From contig NZ_KB849780.1 of the NCBI RefSeq assembly GCF_000368965.1, forward strand, positions 1,178,145-1,242,144: 64,000 nucleotides of DNA. The letters run 5' to 3'. Shown here in pieces: positions 36,512 to 45,347 of the stretch. Numbering within the stretch: the first letter of the stretch is position 1; the number at the start of each line of letters is the position of its first letter. The stretch comes from Acinetobacter calcoaceticus DSM 30006 = CIP 81.8 (GTDB lineage: Bacteria > Pseudomonadota > Gammaproteobacteria > Pseudomonadales > Moraxellaceae). A program made the translations under genes and the position numbers. The notes beneath the pieces are model-generated. The model searched no databases. It was not told where the DNA came from and worked only from the letters and a program-made list of their open reading frames with translations.

Positions 36512-38053
36512 CTACACCAAAATTAAAGCAGGGTTTTCAACAAACTGCTTAAAGCTGGCCAAGAATTTCGCCCCAACTGCACCATCAATGACTCGGTGAT
36601 CACATGACAATGTCGCTGTGACAATCTCACGAACCACTACATTTCCATTTTCAACGACAGCACGTGGTTCTGAAGTACCCAATGCCATAATTGCGCCTTG
36701 CGGTGGATTAATAATGGCATCGAACTGTTTAACGCCTAGCATTCCTAAATTTGAAATGCTAAAGCTGCCTCCCTGAAATTCATCAGGTTGTAACTTGCCA
36801 GTCTTGGCACGCGTTGCCAAATCACGCATGTCATCGGAAATCTGTGCTAAAGACTTCTGATTAGCGGCTTTCACGATTGGTGTGATTAAACCGTTTGGAA
36901 TCGCCACAGCCACCGAAATATCTGCTTGTGAAAATTGCAGAATCGACTGTGTGGCTTCATCAAATTGAACATTCACTTCAGGTACTTTAATGAGTGCTGC
37001 TGCGGCGGCTTTAATGAGCATGTCATTAATAGAAAGTTTCACCTGTGGAACAGTCTCATTAATCTGCTTACGTAAATTTTGAAGTGCTTCCACGTTTAGA
37101 TCGACTACAAGACGGAAATGTGGCGCATTACGTTTTGCCGCTTGCAAGCGTGAGGCAATCGCTTTACGCATACCATTCATTGCGACAGTCGTAATTGTCG
37201 ATTGTGGTTGAGCAACAGCACATTGTGTAGACTGTTCACTTCCCGCCGTTGGGTTATTACGGTTGTAAACCGCTTCAACATCTTCTTTGCAAACGCGGCC
37301 TCGGGTACCTGAAACACGGCAGTCATTAAGGTTAATGCCCCATTGTCTTGCCAAACGGTGTGCAACAGGTGTTGCTAGAACTTGGCTATCATCGGCAGTT
37401 GACTTAACCACTTTAGCTTGATGTTGCTGTTTAACATCAGGCCACTGGCCTCCAGCAGCTTGCACACCTTTTTGAATGTCTTGAACACTAATACGTCCTT
37501 CACGACCAGAACCCGTCACTTTTGCCAAATTAACATTATGCTTTTCAGCAAGTCTCAAGGCATGCGGGGTTGCAAAAAGCTCATTAGATGCTTGATAGCC
37601 TTGTAATGACTCGGGTACAGCGTAATCACCTTTAGTAGCTTTTAATGGAACCGAAGCACTAGTTGCTACAGTCATTGGTTGTTCCGCTTTTTCAACAACA
37701 GCAGGTACAGATGTTTCCGCTTTACTTTGTTCTGAAGATGTTTCAGGTGCTTTAGCTGCCGCACCACCCAATGATGCAATAAACTTCTCAATTTCAGCAT
37801 CAGAAACTTGGCTTTCAGCACACACAGCAATAAGACCACCTACAGGTAAAGTATCACCGTCTTTTGCTAAGATTTTACGGAGTGTTCCCGCAAAAGGTGC
37901 TTCTAATACATTGACGATTTTCGTGGTTTCAATTTCACAAATTTCATCGCCCTTATTAAAGCTATCGCCTTCTTTAATCAGCCATTGGGCAATCGTGCCT
38001 TCTTCCATGGATAATCCCCATTTCGGGATCTCCAGCGTTTTAATTTCGCTCAT
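36512..38053 (-). CDS. acoC: acetoin dehydrogenase E2 (dihydrolipoyl acetyltransferase)
   Basis: 513 aa from ATG 38053, with GGAGG before it. There is one lipoyl domain (1-80, lipoylated K45 in EIETTKIVNV), then two E3-binding domains (about 161-195 with ATPHALRLAEKHNVNLAK, and 227-261 with ATPVAHRLARQWGIN). The catalytic acetyltransferase domain (290-513) ends with LSCDHRVIDGAVGA, which holds the active histidine. It transfers the acetyl group from acetoin cleavage to CoA. Two binding domains and this length are unusual for AcoC, which usually has none or one. Confidence 0.88.
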   Translation of the reverse strand: MSEIKTLEIPKWGLSMEEGTIAQWLIKEGDSFNKGDEICEIETTKIVNVLEAPFAGTLRKILAKDGDTLPVGGLIAVCAESQVSDAEIEKFIASLGGAAAKAPETSSEQSKAETSVPAVVEKAEQPMTVATSASVPLKATKGDYAVPESLQGYQASNELFATPHALRLAEKHNVNLAKVTGSGREGRISVQDIQKGVQAAGGQWPDVKQQHQAKVVKSTADDSQVLATPVAHRLARQWGINLNDCRVSGTRGRVCKEDVEAVYNRNNPTAGSEQSTQCAVAQPQSTITTVAMNGMRKAIASRLQAAKRNAPHFRLVVDLNVEALQNLRKQINETVPQVKLSINDMLIKAAAAALIKVPEVNVQFDEATQSILQFSQADISVAVAIPNGLITPIVKAANQKSLAQISDDMRDLATRAKTGKLQPDEFQGGSFSISNLGMLGVKQFDAIINPPQGAIMALGTSEPRAVVENGNVVVREIVTATLSCDHRVIDGAVGAKFLASFKQFVENPALILV

Positions 38054-38054
38054 C

Positions 38055-39074
38055 CTAAGCCTCCAATGTTTTTCGCACAGCTTGCTCAATACGCTCTACA
38101 CTTGGAATCCATTCTTTTTCTAAAACTGGAGAGAATGGAACAGGCGTATGTGGTGGCGTTACGAGTTCAACAGGTGCTTTTAAATAATGGAAACCTTTCT
38201 GTGCCACCAATGCAGCAACATCATGACCAAAACCACAGCGTGCCGCTGACTCATCCACAATCACAACACGCCCAGTTGATGCCACAGACTCTAAAATTCC
38301 TTCTTCATCAAGAGGCGAAATTGTTCGAGGGTCTACTACTTCAACCGAAATACCATCTTTTGCTAGCTTATCTGCTACTTCATTAGCGCGGTGTACCATC
38401 AAACCTAAAGCAATAATGGTCACGTCCGTACCTTCTCGGGTGTAATTCGCTACCCCAAAAGGAATGGTATAGGCTTCATCAGGAACATCACCTTTAATGT
38501 CATAGAGCATTTTGTGCTCACAGAACACGACAGGGTCGTCATCTCGAATTGCTTGAATTAAAAGTCCTTTCACATCATATGGGCTAGATGGAACCACAAC
38601 TTTTAAGCCCGGAACCGCAGCGAATACGTTATATGGTGACTGAGAGTGTTGAGCTGCTGCAGAAAAACCAGCACCAATCATACCGCGAACAACCATTGGC
38701 GCTTTTGCTTTACCACCGAACATATAACGGAATTTTGCAGCTTGGTTATAGAGCATGTCATGACACACGCCATAAAAATCCATAAACATTAGATCGGCAA
38801 CAGGACGTAAACCAGTTGCAGCAGCACCAGCCGCCATACCAATAATTGCAGATTCAGTAATTGGCGTATCAATGACACGTTCCGAACCAAATTCTGTCCA
38901 CAAACCTTTAGTTACACCCAGCACACCACCGAAACCTTCAAGCTGGTTATCTTCGGTATTTTTACCGCCATGTCCACCGCGTACATCTTCCCCTACAACA
39001 AACACAGTTGGGTCACGGCGCATTTCTGATTCAATGGCTTCTTTAATTGCATTACGAAAACTTTTATTTGGCAT
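38055..39074 (-). CDS. acoB: acetoin dehydrogenase E1 beta subunit
   Basis: 339 aa from ATG 39074, with AAGGA nine bases upstream; the frame extends into acoA, but the protein family begins at MPNKSFRNAIKEA. It is a transketolase-like beta subunit with FVVGEDVRGGHGGK, VIDTPITESAIIGMAAGAA and VDPRTISPLDEE. With AcoA it forms the thiamine-diphosphate enzyme that cleaves acetoin to acetaldehyde and an acetyl group. The stop is two bases before the acoC start, indicating coupled translation. Confidence 0.9.
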   Translation of the reverse strand: MPNKSFRNAIKEAIESEMRRDPTVFVVGEDVRGGHGGKNTEDNQLEGFGGVLGVTKGLWTEFGSERVIDTPITESAIIGMAAGAAATGLRPVADLMFMDFYGVCHDMLYNQAAKFRYMFGGKAKAPMVVRGMIGAGFSAAAQHSQSPYNVFAAVPGLKVVVPSSPYDVKGLLIQAIRDDDPVVFCEHKMLYDIKGDVPDEAYTIPFGVANYTREGTDVTIIALGLMVHRANEVADKLAKDGISVEVVDPRTISPLDEEGILESVASTGRVVIVDESAARCGFGHDVAALVAQKGFHYLKAPVELVTPPHTPVPFSPVLEKEWIPSVERIEQAVRKTLEA

Positions 39075-39087
39075 CTTTACTATTCCT

Positions 39088-40050
39088 TTAGTAAGAGACA
39101 TAGACGTCGGTAAGGAGTTGTTCTGGTTTTGGATATGCCGCAGCACGAGCTTTAGCAACTGCATCATCAACGTTTGCCTTAGACACTGCATCAATCTCGT
39201 CTAATTTAGCTTCATCAATTTTGCCTTTAACTTTTTCTCGGAAAATTTTCAAAGGGTCTTTATTTTCTTTAACAAAGTCGACTTCCTCTTTTGAGCGAAT
39301 GAGCCCTGGGTCACCTTCAAAATGTCCATAAAAACGGTTAGTAATCGTTTCAATAACACTTGGCCCTTCACCACGGCGTGCACGTTCAATGGCAGTTTGA
39401 GCCGCTTCATATACAGCAAAGAAATCAGTACCATCGACTTTAACTGCCGGCAAACCAAAACCTGCTGCACGCCCAGCAATGTCTTTACTTCCTACCGCGT
39501 AGTCATGACCTGTACCCTCACCAAACCCATTATTCTCAAAGACAAAAATCACAGGAAGTTTAAGTACGACAGCCATGTTCATCGCTTCGAAAGTAAGGCC
39601 CTGATTTGAACCACCATCACCTGTAAAAGAAAGCCCAACACCGCCTGTCTTTAATGTTTTAGCTGTTAGCGCAGCACCAATTGCCAAAGGAGGTCCACCA
39701 CCCACAATCCCGTTGGCGCCAAGCATGCCTTTGTCTAAATCGGCAATATGCATAGAGCCGCCTTTTCCTCGGCACAGCCCATCATCTTTACCGAAAATTT
39801 CCAGCATCATGCCGTGAATGTCACAGCCTTTTGCAATACAGTGTCCATGGCCACGATGGGTTGAAGTGATGTAGTCTTTATCTGTTAAATTCTCACAAAT
39901 ACCGACTGCTACAGCCTCTTCACCACTATATAAGTGAATAAAGCCGGGAATATCACCATTGGTATTTTCTTCGTGAAGTCGATCTTCAAATTCACGAATA
40001 TCACGCATGCTTTTATATGCTGCGAGTAATTGCTCTTCCGTTAATTGCAT
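39088..40050 (-). CDS. acoA: acetoin dehydrogenase E1 alpha subunit
   Basis: 320 aa from ATG 40050, with AAGGAAAAGGA upstream; an earlier in-frame start at 40140 would add 30 AT-rich codons and is unlikely. The thiamine-diphosphate motif GDGGSNQGLTFEAMNMA is intact, and GGSMHIADLDKGMLGANGIV is typical of E1 alpha. It is the first gene of the acoABC-lpd-butanediol operon. Acetoin is cleaved in the cytoplasm, giving acetyl-CoA and acetaldehyde with the help of AcoB, AcoC and AcoL. Confidence 0.9.
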   Translation of the reverse strand: MQLTEEQLLAAYKSMRDIREFEDRLHEENTNGDIPGFIHLYSGEEAVAVGICENLTDKDYITSTHRGHGHCIAKGCDIHGMMLEIFGKDDGLCRGKGGSMHIADLDKGMLGANGIVGGGPPLAIGAALTAKTLKTGGVGLSFTGDGGSNQGLTFEAMNMAVVLKLPVIFVFENNGFGEGTGHDYAVGSKDIAGRAAGFGLPAVKVDGTDFFAVYEAAQTAIERARRGEGPSVIETITNRFYGHFEGDPGLIRSKEEVDFVKENKDPLKIFREKVKGKIDEAKLDEIDAVSKANVDDAVAKARAAAYPKPEQLLTDVYVSY

Positions 40051-40411
40051 ATCCTTTTCCTTTATTATCTTGATTTCAAAAATCAACCAAGTTTCAAGCG
40101 AAAATTCTAGTTCGCTATAAATACTTAAACTTAAATTCAATAATTGATCTATTAGACTAAAAAGTTTTTATTTAAAATATTTTCAATTAAATTATTAATT
40201 TCAAAAACTTAACAACTCAAAATAAATTTAAAAAATTTTTATAATTTTCATTGGCTTGCAAAACAAACCTTTAACCAACCTTTGTTATTTTATAATACTC
40301 GCCACACCCTGTGTTTATAATTAATTGTGACTTATTAAGGAAATTTAAATTAGTCTTTAAATTAAATAGGCAGGAGTTTAAGTAAGTTTTAAATAAAATG
40401 GAATTATTAAT
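40051..40411. promoter_or_regulatory. divergent promoter region between acoA and lipoyl synthase gene
   Basis: About 360 AT-rich bases. It must hold the promoters for the aco operon and lipA. I looked for a -24/-12 sigma-54 promoter, which drives aco operons in several bacteria, and found none with GG and GC ten bases apart. A short palindrome ACAC-CC-TGTGT at 40303-40314 is the only symmetric motif. Confidence 0.4.
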
Positions 40412-41398
40412 ATGGATTTTAAAAGACAAGTGGAAACTGGTGTTAAATTACGGGGAGCTGATAAAGTCGCCCGTATTCCAATTAAGGTTTTACCAACAGA
40501 AGAGTTGCCAACTAAACCTGAGTGGATTAGAGCAAAAATTACAGATTTTGAAGAAATTAAACGTATAAAAAACCTTTTACGTCAGCAAAAGTTACATAGC
40601 GTTTGCGAAGAAGCGGCATGTCCGAATTTACCGGAATGCTTTGGTGGAGGTACAGCAACGTTTATGATTATGGGTGATATCTGCACCAGACGTTGCCCTT
40701 TTTGTGATGTCGCTCATGGTCGCCCAAAACCCCTAGACGAAGATGAACCTAAACATTTGGCAGAAACGGTCGCAAACCTAAACTTAAAATATGTAGTGAT
40801 TACCTCTGTAGACCGTGATGATCTACACGATGGGGGCGCTGCACATTTTGTAAAATGCATTGAAGAGATCAGAAAACGCTGTCCAGAAACTTTGATTGAA
40901 ATTTTGGTACCCGATTTTCGCGGTCGTTTGGAGACAGCTCTTTCGACTTTGAGCTTATCTCCTCCCGATGTTTTTAATCACAATATCGAAACTGTTCCTC
41001 GTTTATATAAGGCAATGCGTCCAGGCTCAGACTATCAACATTCATTGGAACTACTAAAACGCTTTAAAGCATATTGTCCCGATATCAAAACCAAATCTGG
41101 TTTAATGGTTGGATTAGGAGAAATTGAAGCAGAAGTACTTGCCCTACTGAACGACTTAAAAGATTATCAAGTAGACCTTATTACCATTGGACAGTACTTG
41201 CAGCCTTCAAAGTCACATGCACCCATTCATCGATTTGTAAATTTACAAGAATTTGAAAGATATACGCGACATGGCAAACGGCTAGGTTTTAAAAATATCT
41301 GGAGTGCTCCTATGGTCCGTTCAAGCTACTTTGCTGACCGACAATATTTTGGAGAAGAAGTACCAAAGCCTTTTAGTCGAAAAGATGTCTTATCTTAA
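40412..41398 (+). CDS. lipA: lipoyl synthase
   Basis: 328 aa radical-SAM enzyme. It has the auxiliary cluster cysteines C65, C70 and C76 ([12 protein letters not shown]) and the radical-SAM cysteines C91, C95 and C98 (CTRRCPFC). The C-terminal [14 protein letters not shown] holds the serine of the RSSY motif. It inserts two sulfur atoms into octanoyl groups on lipoyl domains. Its position, divergent from the aco operon rather than beside lipB, suggests a catabolic copy that lipoylates AcoC; such copies are known beside acetoin genes. Confidence 0.9.
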   Translation: MDFKRQVETGVKLRGADKVARIPIKVLPTEELPTKPEWIRAKITDFEEIKRIKNLLRQQKLHSVCEEAACPNLPECFGGGTATFMIMGDICTRRCPFCDVAHGRPKPLDEDEPKHLAETVANLNLKYVVITSVDRDDLHDGGAAHFVKCIEEIRKRCPETLIEILVPDFRGRLETALSTLSLSPPDVFNHNIETVPRLYKAMRPGSDYQHSLELLKRFKAYCPDIKTKSGLMVGLGEIEAEVLALLNDLKDYQVDLITIGQYLQPSKSHAPIHRFVNLQEFERYTRHGKRLGFKNIWSAPMVRSSYFADRQYFGEEVPKPFSRKDVLS

Positions 41399-41554
41399 GG
41401 ATCATGTAATTAACAAAACTTATCCAATAGGCTAATGGTCAAGACTTATAAAAGTATTTAAGGTAAGGAGATAACGAGGAAATAGTCACAATAAAAAAGT
41501 TATAACGGTTGAGCGGCTACGGATACGCCATTTCAATGATAAAGGAATTTCGAT

Positions 41555-42694
41555 ATGGATATGTCAGAACAATTATCATCGCCTTTTATAAATAATACTC
41601 CCCCCTTATTTCGGCCGGAAAAGTCATCTCATTCTCAACAATTAGGAAAAAAGCCATCACTTGACCTTGAAGCAGCTCCTATATTTGACCTAAGTGAAGA
41701 ATGGGAACATTCATTATTCGGGCGTTCTATTCATGAGTGTCACCGAAACTTAATGCATATTGCCGAAGATGCCGATATGGCAATCGGTGTGACCGACCCA
41801 CATGGCACCCTACTTTGGACATGGAGCAGTCATCCTATGCGCTCTTCGGCAGAGCAAGTTCATTTTGTTGAAGGGGGTCAGTGGTCTACTCAAGCAGTGG
41901 GGCAAAATGCAATTGGTTTAGCATTAAATACTCATTCAGCTAACTGCGTTTACTCACACGAAAACCAAATGAATAGTGTAAGAGATTGGGTCTGCTATGC
42001 AGCGCCGATTACCGATGCAAACACAGGCCAGTTTTATGGGATTATGAATTTATCGACTAAATATCAAAAGCATAACTCGTTAGGTATTTTAGCCGTTGAG
42101 AGATGTGCGGACATTGTTAAACAAGCAATTCAGCTTCACCAGAAGAATATTTTATACATTAAGGCCTTTGGAACTCCAAAAGTTCAATATAACCAACGCA
42201 GCCTTACTTTAACTCAACGTCAAATTGAGATTCTGTGCATTCTGACACTGTGCCCTGAAGGTATTAATCTTGAAGAGCTTCACTATGCGTTATATGGTGA
42301 TCGGCCAGTAAGTACCACCACTTTAAAAGCAGAACTTTCTCAACTCAGAAACTTAATTCCCGATGTGATCGAGTCTCGCCCTTACAGACTTAACTGTGAA
42401 ATTCAATGTGATTTTTTAATGGCAGAACAAGCATTAAATTTAGGCTTCACATCGACAACATTAACGCTTTACAGAGGGAGTTTTTTAGCTAAATCGGAAA
42501 GTCCATTTTTGTGTGCATGGAGAGATTGTTTTGATGCTCGCTTAAGTCATGTGATTTATCAGATTGAAGATGTTGATCAATTATTACGAGTCGTCAGTCG
42601 TGTACCTGACCGTGTAGACGCAGTTGAGCGTTTGCTTGAATTATTGCCTGAAGACACGCCTTATCGAACCAAACTGTTAAAACTACTCGAATAA
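41555..42694 (+). CDS. GAF-domain regulator of the acetoin locus, AcoR-like sensor without AAA+
   Basis: 379 aa with AAGG nine bases before ATG 41555. Residues about 55-205 match the GAF sensor of AcoR-type activators (SIHECHRNLMHIAEDADMAI, WSTQAVGQNAIGLAL, DWVCYAAPITDANTGQFYGI). AcoR continues with a sigma-54 AAA+ domain; here there is none. Instead residues 220-300 form an OmpR/SARP-like winged helix (LTLTQRQIEILCILTLCPEG, TTTLKAELSQLRNLIP), followed by a helical tail. It is most likely the acetoin regulator working with ordinary RNA polymerase. It ends at a terminator. Confidence 0.78.
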   Translation: MDMSEQLSSPFINNTPPLFRPEKSSHSQQLGKKPSLDLEAAPIFDLSEEWEHSLFGRSIHECHRNLMHIAEDADMAIGVTDPHGTLLWTWSSHPMRSSAEQVHFVEGGQWSTQAVGQNAIGLALNTHSANCVYSHENQMNSVRDWVCYAAPITDANTGQFYGIMNLSTKYQKHNSLGILAVERCADIVKQAIQLHQKNILYIKAFGTPKVQYNQRSLTLTQRQIEILCILTLCPEGINLEELHYALYGDRPVSTTTLKAELSQLRNLIPDVIESRPYRLNCEIQCDFLMAEQALNLGFTSTTLTLYRGSFLAKSESPFLCAWRDCFDARLSHVIYQIEDVDQLLRVVSRVPDRVDAVERLLELLPEDTPYRTKLLKLLE

Positions 42695-42696
42695 AA

Positions 42697-42734
42697 TAAA
42701 AGGGAGAATATCCATACGATATCCTCCCTTTTTA
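42697..42734. terminator. bidirectional terminator
   Basis: AAGGGAG (42700-42706) pairs with CTCCCTT (42724-42730), with inner pairing of ATATC and GATAT, and T or A runs on the sides. It separates the GAF regulator from the convergent TenA-fold gene. Confidence 0.85.
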
Positions 42735-42742
42735 AGATAAGA

Positions 42743-43495
42743 TCAAGCAGAGGCTTGAAGCTGTACCTTATAGCAATCGTCTAAAGCTAACTCATAATAC
42801 CGCAGCCCTTCTTCCGCGGCATGAAATGCTTTTTGCTGCCAGTCGGGACGATCATTACATAAACGCTTAATCAGCTCCATGGCTTCATAAGGATGAAGAT
42901 CATCATAGTGAGCATGCGCACGCAACCAAGCTAAAGAACGTTTATCAATCGTTACTTCAGGATGATCAGTATAGGTATGAATACCCTTATAGACCTGAAT
43001 CGACCAATCCCCAGTTGCCCACTCAATTGCCAGATTTGTTGCAGCAAGGCATTCTGCTAAATTACCACGATGACTCATATTCCATAAGAAATGGTTCACC
43101 GCATTCATCGCAGCTGGCGGTCGTACATGATCAAGCTCATCAACAGTTAAGCCAAAACCTCCAGCCCAGTCGCGATACCATTTTAAGTGTCGCTCTTCTA
43201 CCTTAATATTCTGGATTAACCAATCTCGTGCTTCTGTAACGCCAGGTTCAGAAAACCCCGTTGCTTTGCCTAACGCCCCTGCCATATATGACGGGAAATG
43301 CGCGACTAATGGATAGAAATTAAGTAAAGCATAACGGAAACTATCTAGGCTCAATCCCCCATTGGCCATTTCCGAAAAAAACGGATGTTTACTCACCCGT
43401 TCTTTCGCTGGTAGCAGGTCATCCCAGAACTGCTGTGACCATCCATTATGCGGTGTAATTTCTAAATGCATTCCATATTGATTTAGAGCAGTCAT
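42743..43495 (-). CDS. TenA/PqqC heme-oxygenase-fold protein
   Basis: 250 aa, all-helical, of the TenA/THI-4/PqqC superfamily, which has a heme-oxygenase-like fold. Typical features are the HPFFSEMANGGLSLDSFRYA helix, the VEERHLKWYRDW metal-ligand-like Glu-His pair and the EWATGDWSIQVYKG helix. Some relatives are iron-dependent oxidases (CADD-like, PqqC-like). It is often annotated as a TenA transcriptional regulator, but there is no DNA-binding domain. Monocistronic and convergent with the GAF regulator. The substrate is not clear. Confidence 0.72.
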   Translation of the reverse strand: MTALNQYGMHLEITPHNGWSQQFWDDLLPAKERVSKHPFFSEMANGGLSLDSFRYALLNFYPLVAHFPSYMAGALGKATGFSEPGVTEARDWLIQNIKVEERHLKWYRDWAGGFGLTVDELDHVRPPAAMNAVNHFLWNMSHRGNLAECLAATNLAIEWATGDWSIQVYKGIHTYTDHPEVTIDKRSLAWLRAHAHYDDLHPYEAMELIKRLCNDRPDWQQKAFHAAEEGLRYYELALDDCYKVQLQASA

Positions 43496-43814
43496 TGCTA
43501 ATTTTCCTATTTATATGACAGCAATCATCTGTATTTCACGGTATAAGTCTATCCGAAAATGATAAAGATACAATCGTTAATCGACCATTTGTAACTTTTT
43601 TCGATGGATTGTGAATCTTTAGATAATTGTTACGCTAATCATTGAAATGTCGTGATTTTTATCACATTTAACTTAGATAAAAATCATTACTTTTTTAAAA
43701 AAACTGTATTATTATTTTGAATAAATCACACATTATATAATCAATATTTTTAGATGGAACTTTACTAAAATAAGTCTCATTTTATGACAACTTCCAATAT
43801 AGTGAGCATTAATT
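43496..43814. other. intergenic region with possible CRP/Vfr site
   Basis: About 320 AT-rich bases between the divergent TenA-fold gene and the diguanylate cyclase gene. No gene or RNA seen. A CRP-like palindrome is at 43651-43666 (listed separately). Confidence 0.35.
43651..43666. promoter_or_regulatory. candidate CRP/Vfr binding site
   Basis: CGTGA-TTTTTA-TCACA matches the CRP consensus TGTGA-N6-TCACA at nine of ten defined positions. It lies about 150 bases upstream of both divergent genes (diguanylate cyclase and TenA-fold protein). Confidence 0.4.
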
Positions 43815-45044
43815 ATGAAGTTGCAGGGTTCCAATATATTGGGACAGGAACAAATAGATTTATTAACCACACGAGGATTAAATTTCGTATGGTTTCCAAA
43901 GCAGCTTGAAACGATTTATCGTTTTCAATACCAAAATGGTGCTGCCTATGAGTTCCGCTATAGAGCGCCTATTATTTTAATATTATATATATTTTTAAGC
44001 TTTGGTATATATCAAGTTTTACCAACTGAGCAAGTTTTACCCTGGTTTAGCTATTATTCATGGGTAGGCATAATCATTCTTATCGCCTGGATTTTATCAT
44101 TTATTAAAAAATTAAATCAGTATTTTGATTATTATGTAGGAGTCGGTTCAGCTTTAGCTGTGGCAATCACTTTTATTTTAATTAACGTCATTGAAAATGG
44201 CCAAGATAATGTTCTTTTTCATGCAGCGATGATGTATGCGATTGTGATTATCTATGGTGCGGTAGGTATGCGCTTTTATACGGCCATATTTTCTGGATGG
44301 ATGGGCGGGCTTGTTGGAATTTTGATAAGTAATTACTTAAATGGGGTGATCGACTGGACCTTCTTGAACCGGACTTACACCTTCAGTAGTTTTTTAGGAA
44401 TGACCCTCGCCTATGCAACTGACCGTCAACATAGAGAAAACTATTTACAAAACTGCATGATTGAGCTGAATCGTATTGAACTGATGCAGCAAGCACAGCA
44501 ATTATCTTTACTTTCACAGCAAGATGCACTCACCGGTTTAGCCAATCGACGCTATCTAGATGAAACACTTGATAATGAATGGCGCCGTGCTTTACGACAT
44601 GAAATGCCCCTGACCATCATGATGGTCGATATCGACTATTTTAAAGCATACAACGACACTTTAGGACATCTAAAGGGAGATGAATGCTTAAAAGAAATCG
44701 CAATTGCTATTTCTTCTATTGCTGCACGCAGTGGTGATTTAGTTGCTCGTTATGGCGGCGAAGAATTTTTACTCTTATTCCCAATGACAAATGCTCAGCA
44801 AGCCTTGATCCAAGTTGAACGTTTAATGAATGCTATTGATAAAATTGCAATTAAACACCCATGTAGTGATGTTTCACCACAAGTCACTATTAGTGTTGGA
44901 GTCGCAACCACAATTCCACGTCTAAACGATTCAATTTCTGCTTTTGTAGCTCGTGCTGACCATGCTTTGTATAAAGCAAAAACCAATGGGCGTAATCAAT
45001 ATAAGATTGCTGTAAACGAAGAACAAATTGTAGATTTAACTTAA
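43815..45044 (+). CDS. membrane diguanylate cyclase
   Basis: 409 aa. Residues 48-205 hold about six membrane helices, and 230-395 form a GGDEF domain with the active-site sequence RYGGEEFLLLF. Five residues before it is RSGD, an intact RxxD inhibitory site, so feedback by c-di-GMP is expected. The metal-binding MVDIDYFKAYNDTLGH is also present. It makes c-di-GMP from GTP, probably tied to a membrane signal. It is a single gene; a CRP-like site lies upstream. The sensor part is not a named domain to my eye. Confidence 0.9.
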   Translation: MKLQGSNILGQEQIDLLTTRGLNFVWFPKQLETIYRFQYQNGAAYEFRYRAPIILILYIFLSFGIYQVLPTEQVLPWFSYYSWVGIIILIAWILSFIKKLNQYFDYYVGVGSALAVAITFILINVIENGQDNVLFHAAMMYAIVIIYGAVGMRFYTAIFSGWMGGLVGILISNYLNGVIDWTFLNRTYTFSSFLGMTLAYATDRQHRENYLQNCMIELNRIELMQQAQQLSLLSQQDALTGLANRRYLDETLDNEWRRALRHEMPLTIMMVDIDYFKAYNDTLGHLKGDECLKEIAIAISSIAARSGDLVARYGGEEFLLLFPMTNAQQALIQVERLMNAIDKIAIKHPCSDVSPQVTISVGVATTIPRLNDSISAFVARADHALYKAKTNGRNQYKIAVNEEQIVDLT

Positions 45045-45347
45045 AAAGTCAGACTTCTATTCAAAATGACTTTTGACTAATTATTATCTCTCTTAGCTTC
45101 TTTTATAGCTCCTTTCCCAATTAAAATGACTCGAAATAAACAATTAGCTTTTCCATCCGTGGTAAAGCTAAAATGTAATTTAGAACCAGTAAGTACAAAA
45201 ATCTCTTTTATTTAAGTTTAAACCATCTGTTAAAAATGACTTATATAAACTTAATAAATTTAGCGACTTTCAATACATCAACATCCTGTTTTTAGATAAT
45301 GACATTACTAGATTCAGACAATCTAATATAGAAAAAATTCCATTTCA
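45045..45347. other. intergenic gap
   Basis: About 300 bases between convergent genes. AAAAGTCA (45044-45051) and TGACTTTT (45067-45074) form a hairpin that could end the diguanylate cyclase transcript. Nothing else is seen. Confidence 0.35.

Noticed and set aside
40051..40411. Sigma-54 promoter for the acetoin operon
   Set aside because: The best GG/GC pairs in the region are eight bases apart or much farther, not the required ten, so the element is not supported.
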